DNA from: Thermoplasmata archaeon | GTDB lineage: Archaea; Thermoplasmatota; Thermoplasmata; Lutacidiplasmatales; UBA184 | Reading direction: 5' to 3' | Assembly (NCBI GenBank): GCA_022750455.1 | Contig: JAKIVR010000012.1 | Span: 1-49,057 of the forward strand | Length of the DNA stretch: 49,057 bases | Shown here: piece by piece, positions 1 through 8,618 of the stretch | How the letters are laid out: every line of letters begins with the position of its first letter | Position numbering within the stretch: position 1 is the stretch's first letter | Notes under the pieces: generated by a model | Databases searched by the model: none | What the model was told of the DNA's origin: nothing | The model's input: the letters and a program-made list of their open reading frames with translations, nothing else | Made by a program: the position numbers and the translations under genes

Positions 1-1541
1 CTCGGATCGTCTCCGAGGATCTCCAGATCTGGGACCGGGACCATGGGACCAAGATCGAGCTCGTCCTCAAGGCGAAGTACATGCGGGGGCGGCAATCCCC
101 GTTCGATTACCTGCGGAATACGGCGATCGTCAACCCGCACGCCCGGATCACCCTCGTCGAGCCGGACGGCACGAAAGTCACCTGGGAACGGGCGTCCACG
201 GAAGTCCCGCCGATCCCGAAGGAGGTCCAACCGCACCCGTACGGACTCGAACTGGGGGAGCTGGCGTACCACCTCAAAGCGTCGAAGCGGCCGCGGCTCG
301 ACGAAACGATCCAGAAGGAGTTCGCCGGGGTCACTCCCCGAGCTTCGCGGGAGATCCTGGAGAAAGCCGGTCTGAACCCGAAGCACGCCCCCGATACGGT
401 CACGGGCGAGTCGCTCGAGAAACTGTTGGCCGCGATGCACGAGGTCGCCCTGATCGCGCCCTCCATGGAATCCCTGTCGCCGATCGGCCCGATCTTGATC
501 AAGCGCGGGCTGAAGAACGTGCTTGGCGACATCCGGCCCGAGTTCGTGGCGCCCCCGGTCAGCCGACCGCCCAAAGTGCGCGGCGGGTTCCCATTCGTCG
601 TCGAGGTTGGCCTCGTATTCGGTGGGGGGCTTCCCTCGGACCAGCAGATCCAGCTCCTCCGGTTCGCCAATCGCGTCCCGCTGCTCTTCCAGCAAGGAGC
701 TTGCGCCATCACCAATGCGGTCTCGGTCATGGACTGGCGACGGTACGGATTGGACCAGAAGGGAGGGAGCGGGCTTCCTATCGGGCCCGTCCTCCTTCTC
801 GTGCACGTCGCCTCCACGAAGATCCCGTTCACGAGCGAGGCGAAGGAGGCGGTCGCAGAGGATCCCGAGATTGACAAGGAGATCACCCTCGCCGTCCAGG
901 CGGCCGCCCGCCACCTGAAGACCCACCTCTCCCGCCGGAGCCGTCAGGACCAGGCGGCCGAGAAGTTCGCCATCATCCAGCGCATCTTGCCACGGCTCGC
1001 CGAGAAGACGAGCCGGCTCGTCGGAAAACCGATCCCGGATCTCACGCCCGTGATCACGAAGATCATGGACATCGTCTACGTCGAGAGCGCCGACCCCGAG
1101 ACGGACAAGGTCGCGCGGCGTACGACCGTGAAGGTCACCGTGACCAACTACACGCCCCGTCCCCGCGTTCTCGAGCTGTTCGTCGAGATGCCCAAGGAGC
1201 TGTTCGGACCTCCGCGGGCGGAGCCCGAGGCGGACGGCACGGACGCCGAGCTCGGCCGCGCGTGGTGGACGCTTCCGAAGCTTCTGCCCAATACCCGGGC
1301 CGTGGTCACCCTGACGTTCCCGGGAATTGCTATGGACTCCGACGATCTGGACTGGTATGTGGCGGGCGTGGACGAGGCACATTTGATCGGGGCCGAGGCG
1401 TTGCCGGGCGACTGGGACGTCCGCCTGCCGCGGGCCGTGATCGAGGCGGCGACGGCCGAGGGGAGCCCCTTGCCCCTCGGAGAGGATGGGGAGGTGGATC
1501 TGGATGGCGCCGAGGCGCAAGCCGGCCTCGACGACGAGTGA
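1..1541 (+). CDS. top6B: DNA topoisomerase VI subunit B, C-terminal part (cut by left edge)
   Basis: ATPase subunit of the archaeal type IIB topoisomerase, which with subunit A passes one DNA duplex through another. The frame is open from base 3, so the start and the N-terminal GHKL ATPase domain lie outside the window; about 512 residues are visible. They include a helix-two-turn-helix stretch (GVTPRASREILEKAGL, near base 330), the transducer domain with the STKIPF segment that carries the family's switch lysine (near base 819), and a C-terminal Ig-like beta domain with an acidic tail, as in longer euryarchaeal Top6B. The end overlaps the top6A start, the usual archaeal gene order. Family call is secure. 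Topo VI is reported absent from Thermoplasmatales, which helps exclude that order. Confidence 0.95.
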   Translation, partial: RIVSEDLQIWDRDHGTKIELVLKAKYMRGRQSPFDYLRNTAIVNPHARITLVEPDGTKVTWERASTEVPPIPKEVQPHPYGLELGELAYHLKASKRPRLDETIQKEFAGVTPRASREILEKAGLNPKHAPDTVTGESLEKLLAAMHEVALIAPSMESLSPIGPILIKRGLKNVLGDIRPEFVAPPVSRPPKVRGGFPFVVEVGLVFGGGLPSDQQIQLLRFANRVPLLFQQGACAITNAVSVMDWRRYGLDQKGGSGLPIGPVLLLVHVASTKIPFTSEAKEAVAEDPEIDKEITLAVQAAARHLKTHLSRRSRQDQAAEKFAIIQRILPRLAEKTSRLVGKPIPDLTPVITKIMDIVYVESADPETDKVARRTTVKVTVTNYTPRPRVLELFVEMPKELFGPPRAEPEADGTDAELGRAWWTLPKLLPNTRAVVTLTFPGIAMDSDDLDWYVAGVDEAHLIGAEALPGDWDVRLPRAVIEAATAEGSPLPLGEDGEVDLDGAEAQAGLDDE

Positions 1542-2637
1542 CGACGTCGCCACCCCGAGGGTGGACGCGCTCAAGCCGACGTTGAACCTCGCCCGCGAGA
1601 TCTACGACCAGCTCGACAACGGCGAGATCCCGCGGATGCGGCTCCCGTTGCGGACGAAGCAGAACATCACCTTCCAGCAACGGGAGGGCGTTTGGAAGCT
1701 CGGCCGAGCTCTCGGGACCCGGTCCGCACGCAAGCAGGATGGCGCCCTGATGCTGCTCCGGACGTTCTACCTCGTGGATTTCATCAACGAGATGGCGCGG
1801 GAGAACAAGACCTCCACGCTCCGCGAACTGTACTATATCTCCGAAGGCTGGGAGGACGGGAAGTTCCACAGCGAGGACGAGTCGAACCTGCTCATCGAGG
1901 ACTTGGAGGTGCTCTGCGAGCGACTCCGCGAGGACTTCCGGGTCCACCCCGAGGAGAACGGGGCGTCCATCATCGGCGACCTGACGATCCGCGAACACAA
2001 CCGGCGGGGCCAGGTCAAGAAGATCAATTGCCGTGACGACGTGGGGGACGGTGGCTACGGCCTTCCGTTCAACGTCGAGAAGGAGAAGATCGAGCTTCTC
2101 TCGACCGGGGCCAAGTTCGTCATCGCGATCGAGTGCGGAGGCATGGTCGATCGACTCGCGGAGAACGGGTTTGACGACGACCACAAGGCCCTCTTGCTGC
2201 ACCTCAAAGGTCAGCCGGCCCGCTCCACCCGCCGATTCCTGAAGCGATTGAACGAGGAGTTGAAACTTCCAGTGGTCGTCTTCACTGACGGCGACCCCTG
2301 GTCGTTCCGGATCTTTGCGAGCGTAGCCTTCGGGGCCATCAAGACGGCCCACATCTCCCACTACCTCGCGACCCCCTCGGCCGAGTTCCTCGGCGTGACC
2401 GCCTCGGACATCGAGAACTACAAGCTCCCTTCCGACAAGTTGAGCGACGTGGACATCAAGGCGCTCCAGGCGGAACTCACCGACCCGCGGTTCGCTACCG
2501 CCGAGTGGCGCAGCGAGATCGAGCTCATGCTGAAGAACGGCAAGAAGGCGGAACAGCAGTCGCTGGCGAAGTACGGGTTGAACTACGTCACCGAGACGTA
2601 TCTCCCCGAGAAGCTCGGCGAGATGGGCGTCATCTGA
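1504..2637 (+). CDS. top6A: DNA topoisomerase VI subunit A (Spo11-like)
   Basis: DNA-cleaving subunit of topoisomerase VI, homologous to Spo11, 377 residues. The winged-helix domain carries LRELYY with the catalytic tyrosine at 110/111. The Toprim domain shows the metal-binding glutamate in AIECGG and the DxD pair in DGDPW. The start at 1504 is preferred over an in-frame ATG at 1486 because the sequence GGGGAGGTG (1488-1496) is a strong ribosome-binding site seven bases before 1504; using 1486 would put that site inside the gene. It overlaps top6B by 38 bases, so the two subunits are probably translationally coupled. No missing catalytic residue was seen. Confidence 0.95.
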   Translation: MAPRRKPASTTSDDVATPRVDALKPTLNLAREIYDQLDNGEIPRMRLPLRTKQNITFQQREGVWKLGRALGTRSARKQDGALMLLRTFYLVDFINEMARENKTSTLRELYYISEGWEDGKFHSEDESNLLIEDLEVLCERLREDFRVHPEENGASIIGDLTIREHNRRGQVKKINCRDDVGDGGYGLPFNVEKEKIELLSTGAKFVIAIECGGMVDRLAENGFDDDHKALLLHLKGQPARSTRRFLKRLNEELKLPVVVFTDGDPWSFRIFASVAFGAIKTAHISHYLATPSAEFLGVTASDIENYKLPSDKLSDVDIKALQAELTDPRFATAEWRSEIELMLKNGKKAEQQSLAKYGLNYVTETYLPEKLGEMGVI

Positions 2638-2651
2638 ACGGAAAGGCCGCG

Positions 2652-3065
2652 CTAGTCGCGGAGGACCATCTCGAGCACTTCGGGACGGTCTAGGCTCGGC
2701 GCGAACTCCTCGGGAACGTAGGTGATGCGTCCGTTCGGCCAGCGGCGCCGACTGAACTCCACCCCGGACTCGAAGAACCGGTCCGATTCCGCGGCCACCT
2801 CAACGGCCTCGACGGTCGACTTTGCCGTGATCAGCTGGCCCGGCGGCGTCAGGAGGATCTCACCGCCCTCGGAACCTTCCGACAGCCACGAGACGGGGAC
2901 CCAGACTCGGAGGCGCACGATCGGAGGACGGAATTTGAGCTCGCTCTCCGTCTCCGTCCGTCCGAACACCGCGAACGGGGTTCCGGCGAGGGAGTAGCTT
3001 CGGAGGAAATCGAAGCTCTTCCCGCGGAACGCCATCACCGTGTCAGTTAGTACTTCAGCCTCCAC
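2652..3065 (-). CDS. Hypothetical protein, 137 residues
   Basis: Not recognised. The product has no hydrophobic segment, so it is probably cytoplasmic. It looks like a mixed alpha/beta protein rich in beta strands, with a central LRVWVPVSWL strand and a charged C-terminus. The GTG start at 3065 is chosen because the TATA-like GGTACGTAAA (minus strand, 3091-3100) lies about 29 bases upstream, which fits a leaderless transcript; an internal ATG at 3035 (MAFRGKSF) is the alternative. It converges on top6A with a 14-base gap, so both genes end in the same short interval. It has no operon partner. Codon use is GC-rich like its neighbours. Confidence 0.6.
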   Translation of the reverse strand: MEAEVLTDTVMAFRGKSFDFLRSYSLAGTPFAVFGRTETESELKFRPPIVRLRVWVPVSWLSEGSEGGEILLTPPGQLITAKSTVEAVEVAAESDRFFESGVEFSRRRWPNGRITYVPEEFAPSLDRPEVLEMVLRD

Positions 3066-3196
3066 ACTCCCACGTCACGGTCCCCCGCTCTTTACGTACC
3101 GGAGCCGCGTCGGTTCAACCCCCCGAGTCTTGGATCCCCCGACGGAGCGCCCCCCACGATCCGAGGAGGCGCGCGAGGGGGGCTCGGACGATGGAA

Positions 3197-5977
3197 CTAT
3201 GGGGCGGGGGGTCGAGCTGCGACCGACGGCTTTCCGGGCTTTCCCTGTCGCCGGGCCAAGTGAAGAACGAGGGCTCCGACTATGATCCCCGCAACGAACA
3301 ACGCGCTGCCCCATAGGTACCACGGTATGCTGCTGGGGCTCAGTGTGGACCCGACTCCCGAGCCCCCGCCCGGTCCGGAGAGGAAGAACGCAACGTCCGG
3401 CAAGACGCTCGGATGGCCCGCCACCACGGCGAGGGTCGAGGAGTAATTCGAACTGAATCCCGTCGGAGGCTGGACGACGATCAGGTATGTCCCGTTGCCG
3501 AGGGCAAGGATGACCGAGCTTCCGCTCGAGTTCGCATGTTCGACAGAACCGTTCGACAGGTCGGTCATGGTCAGATGCCATGCGGTGCCGGCCGGGAGCC
3601 CACTTTCCACCAATGTGATGGGGAATGTGAGCAGGAGGAACTGCACATGAACGGCCACGGGATCTCCTTGCACCGTTACGGATGCGTTGAAGTATGGTTC
3701 GTAATCCATGTCGGCGGCGACAATCGATAGGCCGAATGAGCCATTGGGAAGAGTGAGGTTGGTCGAGGCTTTGGTGATTGGTCCCTTACTCTCCAGGGGA
3801 AACCCGGTAGGTCCCGAGCTGAGGTTCACGAACCAGGGGATGCCCGAAGGCAGACCTGTCTCGGACACCGAAATGGCCCCCCGCACCAGGAAGAAGAATT
3901 GGATGTCGAGGGTGGAGCCAGGTCCCTCGACCGGGAGCGTGCCATTGCTCGGAGCGACCAGGTATCCGGGTTGGGAACTCACGTTGAACAGGTACGTGCC
4001 ATTCGGGACGTTCAGCGTAAGGTGGGAGCCTGGTGTGGACGAGTTCAGGTAGAACGGTTGGAGTGGATTGCTCACTTCGAACCTCCAGATGGTCCCGGGG
4101 ACCAGGCCCGTTTCCGCTACTGCCACCGGGTACGTGCGTAGCGCGAAATCTATCGGAACCGTGATGGAATTCCCGTTGACCTGAAAGTACCCCGGGTTCG
4201 AGAACAGAAACGACCGATTGCTGGTCGAGGCGGAGAATCCGTAACTCCCGTTGGGGAGGTCGAACCGGGCGGACACGGAGGTGATCGGGCCCGAACTCGG
4301 GGGAGTGATCTCCGGAGGGGACGTCGTGAAATTCGTGAACCACGTTGCCCCCGCGGGAAGTCCGCTCTCTTGGAGGACCACTTGGAAGGTGAAGAGGGTG
4401 AAGTTGAGCGTCTCACTGACCGCTTGACCGTTCACGTCGACCTCCCCGTACTGCCGTAGGGTAGAATATCCCGGAATGGGGTCCACCGAGTATTCGTGCG
4501 AACCGTTTGGCTCGTCGAAGGAGATAGTCGGGCCCGTAGAACTCCCCAGGATGCCTCCCACCAGGATCGACCAGGGTTGCCCTGAGCCCAGCCCGGATTC
4601 CAGGAAATTCACAGGGTACGTTGCCGTGCCGAGGTTGAAGATGACCGGTACGGAGGCGGGAGGGGTTCCCCCCGAGTAATCGTAGGTGGCCGGTTCGGGG
4701 TAGTACCCGTCCACGGCCGAGATGGCGAACGATATCTCGGTGTTCATCACCTCGAACCGGATCATACTCCCGGTGGAGTTCTGGACACTGAGGTCGTTCA
4801 TGGTAACTTCCCAGTTCGTCCCCAGGGGCAGACCACTTTCCGCGAAGGGGATCGGAACCGGGTTCTCGACCCAAGGGCTCGACGCCTGAAAGCATTCGAA
4901 CGACTGATTGTCCGAATTGGTCACGCACATCTGACCAGTGTCGGGATCGAACGCGGCCCCGCTCGGATCGTCCCAAAGGTAGGCAGACACGGCCGCCGGG
5001 GAGGCGTTAAGGATGAGTAAGCTGGCCCGGCCCGCCCCGACCCACATCTGACCCGTCCCGTTGTCGTATGCGATCCCCTCCAGCGTGATCGGGCCCGCGA
5101 TGCCGGCGTACCCAACCGAGACCGAATCGGTCACCTGTTCCCGGACGGCACTGATCTCGCTCACGTTCTGGGAGCCCTGATTGGTGACAAAGATGCTGTC
5201 CGTCGCATTGTCGAGCGCGACCCCGTAGGGCTCCGAGCCGACCGAAATGTTCGCCGCCACCGTGTCCGTGATCCCGTGGATCACCGTGACAGTATCCGAA
5301 TTCTCATCGGCCACAAACACGAGATCGGTGGCGGGATCGAAGGCGAGCCCGACGGGACTTTGGCCGACGGAGATATTGGCCACCACACTGTCCGTCGACG
5401 TCGAAATCACGGTGACATTGTTGGATCCCGCATTGGCGACGAACATCGTGCCTTCCGAGGGATCGAACGCAACCCCCTCCGGTTCAACCCCGACCCCCAC
5501 TGAAGCGATGGGGGCATCGGTCGCATCTGAGACGATGGATACATTGTTCGAGTCGGTGTTTGTCACAAAGACCTGGTGCGCGGACGGGTCGACTGCCACC
5601 CCGAAAGGCGAGTCACCCACCGGGACCACCGTATCCGGTCCCCAGATGTCGTCCGCTGGCACCACATCCAGACTCGAGCTCCCGACAGCGACCCAGAACG
5701 ACAGGTCGTTGTGGTCATAGGCGAGCCACGCGGTTCCGTTCTCCTCGAATATGGTGGAGGGCGCTGACGGAAGCGGGGCCACTTGGTGCGCTGGGCCGGG
5801 GGAGAGCGTCGGCACACGTTCAGCCCTCGGGGAGACCGCGGGGGTGATCGCTCGTTGGCCGATCGGCGGGTGTACGGCGTGGTTCCCTAGCGATGAGACC
5901 GCTCCGCTCCCCCCGAGAAGGAGGGCCAATGAGGCCACTACCATCATCTGCCGGAGACTCGGGGTGATCCATCCCAT
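3197..5977 (-). CDS. Cell-surface protein: YVTN beta-propeller plus six ESGLP modules, C-terminal membrane anchor
   Basis: Large exported protein of 926 residues. After a signal peptide (hydrophobic MMVVASLALLLGG close to the start), residues about 95-330 hold repeated YVTN-type propeller blades (for example VFVTNTDSNNVSIV and MFVANAGSNNVTVI). Six beta-sandwich modules follow, each opening with a variant of F-x-ESGLPxGTxW: FAESGLPLGTNW, FLESGLGSGQPW, LQESGLPAGATW, VAETGLVPGTIW, VSETGLPSGIPW, LVESGLPAGTAW. A Gly/Ser linker, one transmembrane helix and a basic tail end the protein. N-x-S/T sequons are abundant. The start at 5977 is favoured over 6034 because a TATA-like GTAAATAG lies 29 bases upstream. 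The ESGLP module is, from memory, typical of Thermoplasmatota surface proteins. Ligand and role are unknown. Confidence 0.85.
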   Translation of the reverse strand: MGWITPSLRQMMVVASLALLLGGSGAVSSLGNHAVHPPIGQRAITPAVSPRAERVPTLSPGPAHQVAPLPSAPSTIFEENGTAWLAYDHNDLSFWVAVGSSSLDVVPADDIWGPDTVVPVGDSPFGVAVDPSAHQVFVTNTDSNNVSIVSDATDAPIASVGVGVEPEGVAFDPSEGTMFVANAGSNNVTVISTSTDSVVANISVGQSPVGLAFDPATDLVFVADENSDTVTVIHGITDTVAANISVGSEPYGVALDNATDSIFVTNQGSQNVSEISAVREQVTDSVSVGYAGIAGPITLEGIAYDNGTGQMWVGAGRASLLILNASPAAVSAYLWDDPSGAAFDPDTGQMCVTNSDNQSFECFQASSPWVENPVPIPFAESGLPLGTNWEVTMNDLSVQNSTGSMIRFEVMNTEISFAISAVDGYYPEPATYDYSGGTPPASVPVIFNLGTATYPVNFLESGLGSGQPWSILVGGILGSSTGPTISFDEPNGSHEYSVDPIPGYSTLRQYGEVDVNGQAVSETLNFTLFTFQVVLQESGLPAGATWFTNFTTSPPEITPPSSGPITSVSARFDLPNGSYGFSASTSNRSFLFSNPGYFQVNGNSITVPIDFALRTYPVAVAETGLVPGTIWRFEVSNPLQPFYLNSSTPGSHLTLNVPNGTYLFNVSSQPGYLVAPSNGTLPVEGPGSTLDIQFFFLVRGAISVSETGLPSGIPWFVNLSSGPTGFPLESKGPITKASTNLTLPNGSFGLSIVAADMDYEPYFNASVTVQGDPVAVHVQFLLLTFPITLVESGLPAGTAWHLTMTDLSNGSVEHANSSGSSVILALGNGTYLIVVQPPTGFSSNYSSTLAVVAGHPSVLPDVAFFLSGPGGGSGVGSTLSPSSIPWYLWGSALFVAGIIVGALVLHLARRQGKPGKPSVAARPPAP

Positions 5978-6001
5978 GCTTGAGCCGATGAACGGCAGGG
6001 T

Positions 6002-6009
6002 ACTATTTA
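6002..6009 (-). promoter_or_regulatory. TATA-like box of the propeller surface protein
   Basis: Minus-strand GTAAATAG within an AT-rich patch in otherwise GC-rich DNA. Its centre is 29 bases from the ATG at 5977, which implies a leader of only a few bases. Confidence 0.5.
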
Positions 6010-6153
6010 CACAAAGGCCGGCCGCCCCGGTCACGGCGAGGGGATGCGAACGACGACCTCCTACCGCGCATTGGCCGCTCGCAGGGAGGGGGAGACCTCC
6101 TTGCGCAACCTACTAAGGGGGTGCCGATACGCGCCGACGCTCAACCGGACGTC

Positions 6154-6261
6154 ATGAAACGTAGCTCGCGGGTTTGGAAAAAGCGCGGCCACATGCGGTG
6201 GAAGTGGCGCAAGAAGCGCATGCGACGCCGCATGCGCGCTCAGAAGATGCGCCGTCAGTAG
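6154..6261 (+). CDS. rpl41e: Ribosomal protein eL41 (L41e), 35 residues
   Basis: Very small, extremely basic large-subunit ribosomal protein. It reads MKRSSRVWKKRGHMRWKW, then RKKRMRRRMRAQKMRRQ and TAG. The core MRWKWRKKRMRR matches the eL41 signature (M-R-x-K-W-x-K-K-R-x-R-R), and the N-terminal extension K-R-x-x-R-x-W-K-K-x-G-x-M-R-W-K-W resembles the longer archaeal form, so ATG 6154 is preferred to the internal ATG at 6193. It is a single helix in known ribosomes, lying at the subunit interface. There is no clear ribosome-binding site; a weak TATA-like CCTACTAAG at 6110-6118 could serve as promoter. Its length puts it below usual gene-calling cut-offs. Six tryptophan or methionine codons in such a short basic frame make a chance match unlikely. 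Confidence 0.85.
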   Translation: MKRSSRVWKKRGHMRWKWRKKRMRRRMRAQKMRRQ

Positions 6262-6297
6262 GGCGCCCGATCGGGGCACCCTTTCCCGGCGGTATCG

Positions 6298-6528
6298 TCA
6301 CCAATCCAGACGCTGGAACGTCCGCTCTTCTTTGGTGGCCTTCTTGTATTCCTTGTAGTGCGCCCGGCAGAGAGGGACGCGCCGGCCCTCCTCGGGAAGC
6401 TTCGGGAACGCCTTGCGGACCTCGGAGCGGGCGAGGTGGCGGACGGCCGGCTCTTGGCACTCAGGGAGCTCGCAGTGGTCCTCGGGGGACTCCACCGCAC
6501 TGCGGCGGGCCGCGCTCGGCGGGCTCAT
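6298..6528 (-). CDS. Small Cys/His (putative zinc-binding) protein, 76 residues
   Basis: Unknown function. The middle of the protein has a C-x4-C pair (CELPEC) and, after about 35 residues, a C-x2-H pair (CRAHY), followed by a lysine-rich helix (KEYKKATKEER). This spacing suggests one bound zinc ion in a treble-clef-like fold and perhaps nucleic-acid or protein binding. Similar short proteins occur in other Thermoplasmatota as far as I recall. The ATG overlaps the sucD stop codon (ATGA, 6525-6528), so the gene is coupled to succinyl-CoA ligase. No metabolic role follows from that linkage alone. Confidence 0.7.
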   Translation of the reverse strand: MSPPSAARRSAVESPEDHCELPECQEPAVRHLARSEVRKAFPKLPEEGRRVPLCRAHYKEYKKATKEERTFQRLDW

Positions 6529-7409
6529 CGCGCTGGGCCGGCCGCGAGCCGTTCCTTCACGAGGGTCGGGATCTCGTACGGGAAGTTGGCGACCTGCGCG
6601 CCGGCCGACTCGAGGGCCTCGCGCTTGCTCTGCGCCGTCCCCCGGCCCCGGGCGATGATGGCGCCGGCGTGCCCCATTCGTTTGCCGGGAGGGGCGGATC
6701 GTCCGGCGATGTAGGCGATCACGGGTTTGGTGAAATTGTGCCGGAGGTACTCGGCCGCTTCCTCCTCGGCCGTGCCGCCGATCTCCCCCACGAGCACGAG
6801 GATGTCGGTCTCGGGGTCCTTCTCGAAGTAGGGGAGGGCGTCCACGAACGAGGTCCCGACGACCGGGTCGCCGCCGAGCCCCATGCAGGTGCTCTGACCG
6901 AGACCGACGTCCTTGATGCCGCTGACGATCTCGTACGTCAACGTCCCGCTGCGCGAGATGACGCCGACCCGCCCCGGGTGGAACACCACGTTCGGGATAA
7001 TCCCGACCTTCGCTTTGCCCGGCGAGGCAATCCCCGGACAGTTGGGTCCGATGATACGCGCCCCCCGAAGCTGACCGTAGTGGTACATCGCCAGCATGTC
7101 GTGGAACGGGATGTGCTCGGTCACGATGACCGCCAGCTTGATCCCGGCGTCAGCGGCCTCGAAGAACGCGTCCTTGGCGTACGGAGCGGGGACAAAGATG
7201 CACGTGGCGTTCGCCCGGGTCTTCTGGACAGCTTCGGCGACGGAATCGAATACGGGTACGCCTTCGACCGTCGTCCCGCCCTTCCCCGGCGTCGCGCCGG
7301 CGACGACCTGGGTCCCGAACTTCTGCATCTGCACGGTATGGACCGTGCCCTGATGTCCCGTGATCCCCTGCACGAGGACTCGGGTCTCGGCGTCGACGAG
7401 GACGCTCAT
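6525..7409 (-). CDS. sucD: Succinyl-CoA ligase (ADP/GDP-forming), alpha subunit
   Basis: Converts succinyl-CoA plus nucleoside diphosphate and phosphate to succinate, CoA and nucleoside triphosphate, in the TCA cycle. The 294 residues match the normal length. A CoA-binding Rossmann domain (LVQGITGHQGTVHT, about 12-25) is followed by the ligase-CoA domain with the phospho-histidine in GKRMGHAGAI (His247). GPNCPG and SRSGTLTYE motifs are intact. The ATG overlaps the sucC stop and its own stop overlaps the next gene, both as ATGA. It forms a heteromer with SucC. Confidence 0.96.
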   Translation of the reverse strand: MSVLVDAETRVLVQGITGHQGTVHTVQMQKFGTQVVAGATPGKGGTTVEGVPVFDSVAEAVQKTRANATCIFVPAPYAKDAFFEAADAGIKLAVIVTEHIPFHDMLAMYHYGQLRGARIIGPNCPGIASPGKAKVGIIPNVVFHPGRVGVISRSGTLTYEIVSGIKDVGLGQSTCMGLGGDPVVGTSFVDALPYFEKDPETDILVLVGEIGGTAEEEAAEYLRHNFTKPVIAYIAGRSAPPGKRMGHAGAIIARGRGTAQSKREALESAGAQVANFPYEIPTLVKERLAAGPAR

Positions 7410-8542
7410 CGAGCGCCTCCGTTCCCCGCGGCGACCGCGGCCTTCGCGGACTCCTCGAGCTCGCGCATCGAGATGACCCCCGCTTCGCGGAGGATGGCGA
7501 TCCCCTCGGTCTCGTTGTTCCCGCGAATGCGGGCGATGAGAGGGAACCGTTCGTTCGCCGGGACCTGCTTCATCGCCTCGACCAGGCCCTTCGCCACCGT
7601 GTCGCAGCGGGTGACCCCGCCGAAGACATTGAGGAACACCGCGGCGGGTCGCGCCTTCGCCATGAGGAGGAACGCCTGAGTGACCTTCGCCGGGTCATCG
7701 GTGCCCCCCAGGTCGAGGAAGACCCCCGGGCGGCCGCCGAACTGCTGGAGAGCGTCCAACGTCGCCATCGTGAGGCCGGCTCCGTTGGCGATCACGCCGA
7801 TGTTGCCGTCGAGTTGCACGAACGCGATCCCCTCCTCCCGAGCGATCTCCTCGAGCGGAGTGCGGTCGTCCCGGATGTCCGCATACTCCGGATGCCGGAA
7901 CGACGCGTCGTCCTCGATGATGACCTTCGCATCGAGGGCGACGATCCGGTCCCCGACGATCGCGAGGGGGTTGATCTCCGCGAGCTCCCCGTCCTCGAGA
8001 TGGAACGTGCGCCACAACTGTTCGAGAAGCGTGTCCATCGTCTTCGCGGGCCCGCCCGTCAGGCCGAGGAACTTGATCACGCGCCGCTTCTGCCAGCCGC
8101 TCAACCCAGCGAACGGATGGACCCAGATCCGGACGATCTGATCGTCCGGGACGGTCTCGATCTCCACCCCGCCCTGAGGGCTCGCCATCAGGAGGGGAAG
8201 CCGCGCGCTCCGGTCCAAGGTCAAGGCGACGTACAGCTCTCGACCGATCGCGAGCTTCTCCTCGAGGAGGAGCTCTTTGACCTTCTCGCCCTTGAACTCC
8301 ATGTCCAGGATGGCGCGGGCCGCCTCGGCGGCTTCTGCCGGGGTGGAGGCGAACCGTACGGCGCCACCCTTCCCGCGGCCCCCGGCGAGGACTTGGGCCT
8401 TCACGACGCAGGGAAGTGGCACTTCCCCGGATTCGGTGACGGCCTTCGCTTCGTCGGCGCTCCGGACGACCCGACCCCGCGGGAGGGACATGCCGTACTT
8501 TCGAAACAGCTCCTTCCCACGCCATTCGGCCAGCTTCACCAT
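7406..8542 (-). CDS. sucC: Succinyl-CoA ligase, beta subunit
   Basis: Nucleotide-binding partner of SucD, 378 residues, with an N-terminal ATP-grasp domain (KAQVLAGGRGKGG) and a C-terminal ligase domain (LDLGGTDDP, NVFGGVTRCD). The ATG at 8542 begins MVKLAEWRGKELF, the usual N-terminus; the frame stays open far upstream, but that stretch is antisense to coaBC and has no family match. A TATA-like CCTTATTAA at 8571-8579 lies about 33 bases before the ATG, giving a leader of some six bases. It is the first gene of a three-gene operon with sucD and a small zinc protein. Confidence 0.96.
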   Translation of the reverse strand: MVKLAEWRGKELFRKYGMSLPRGRVVRSADEAKAVTESGEVPLPCVVKAQVLAGGRGKGGAVRFASTPAEAAEAARAILDMEFKGEKVKELLLEEKLAIGRELYVALTLDRSARLPLLMASPQGGVEIETVPDDQIVRIWVHPFAGLSGWQKRRVIKFLGLTGGPAKTMDTLLEQLWRTFHLEDGELAEINPLAIVGDRIVALDAKVIIEDDASFRHPEYADIRDDRTPLEEIAREEGIAFVQLDGNIGVIANGAGLTMATLDALQQFGGRPGVFLDLGGTDDPAKVTQAFLLMAKARPAAVFLNVFGGVTRCDTVAKGLVEAMKQVPANERFPLIARIRGNNETEGIAILREAGVISMRELEESAKAAVAAGNGGAR

Positions 8543-8570
8543 GGTAGTTCGAAGGGCCGAAGGGTGGCGA

Positions 8571-8579
8571 TTAATAAGG
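8571..8579 (-). promoter_or_regulatory. TATA-like box of the sucCD operon
   Basis: Minus-strand CCTTATTAA, about 33 bases ahead of the sucC ATG. It lies in the 76-base gap between sucC and the end of coaBC and is the only AT-rich stretch there. Confidence 0.5.
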
Positions 8580-8618
8580 CGACCGGCGCGGGATGCGGCG
8601 GTGGAGGTTTCCGTCCGC

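Noticed and set aside
6061-6279. 72-codon minus-strand frame across the eL41 gene
   Set aside because: Shadow of eL41; the sequence has no family match and no promoter of its own.
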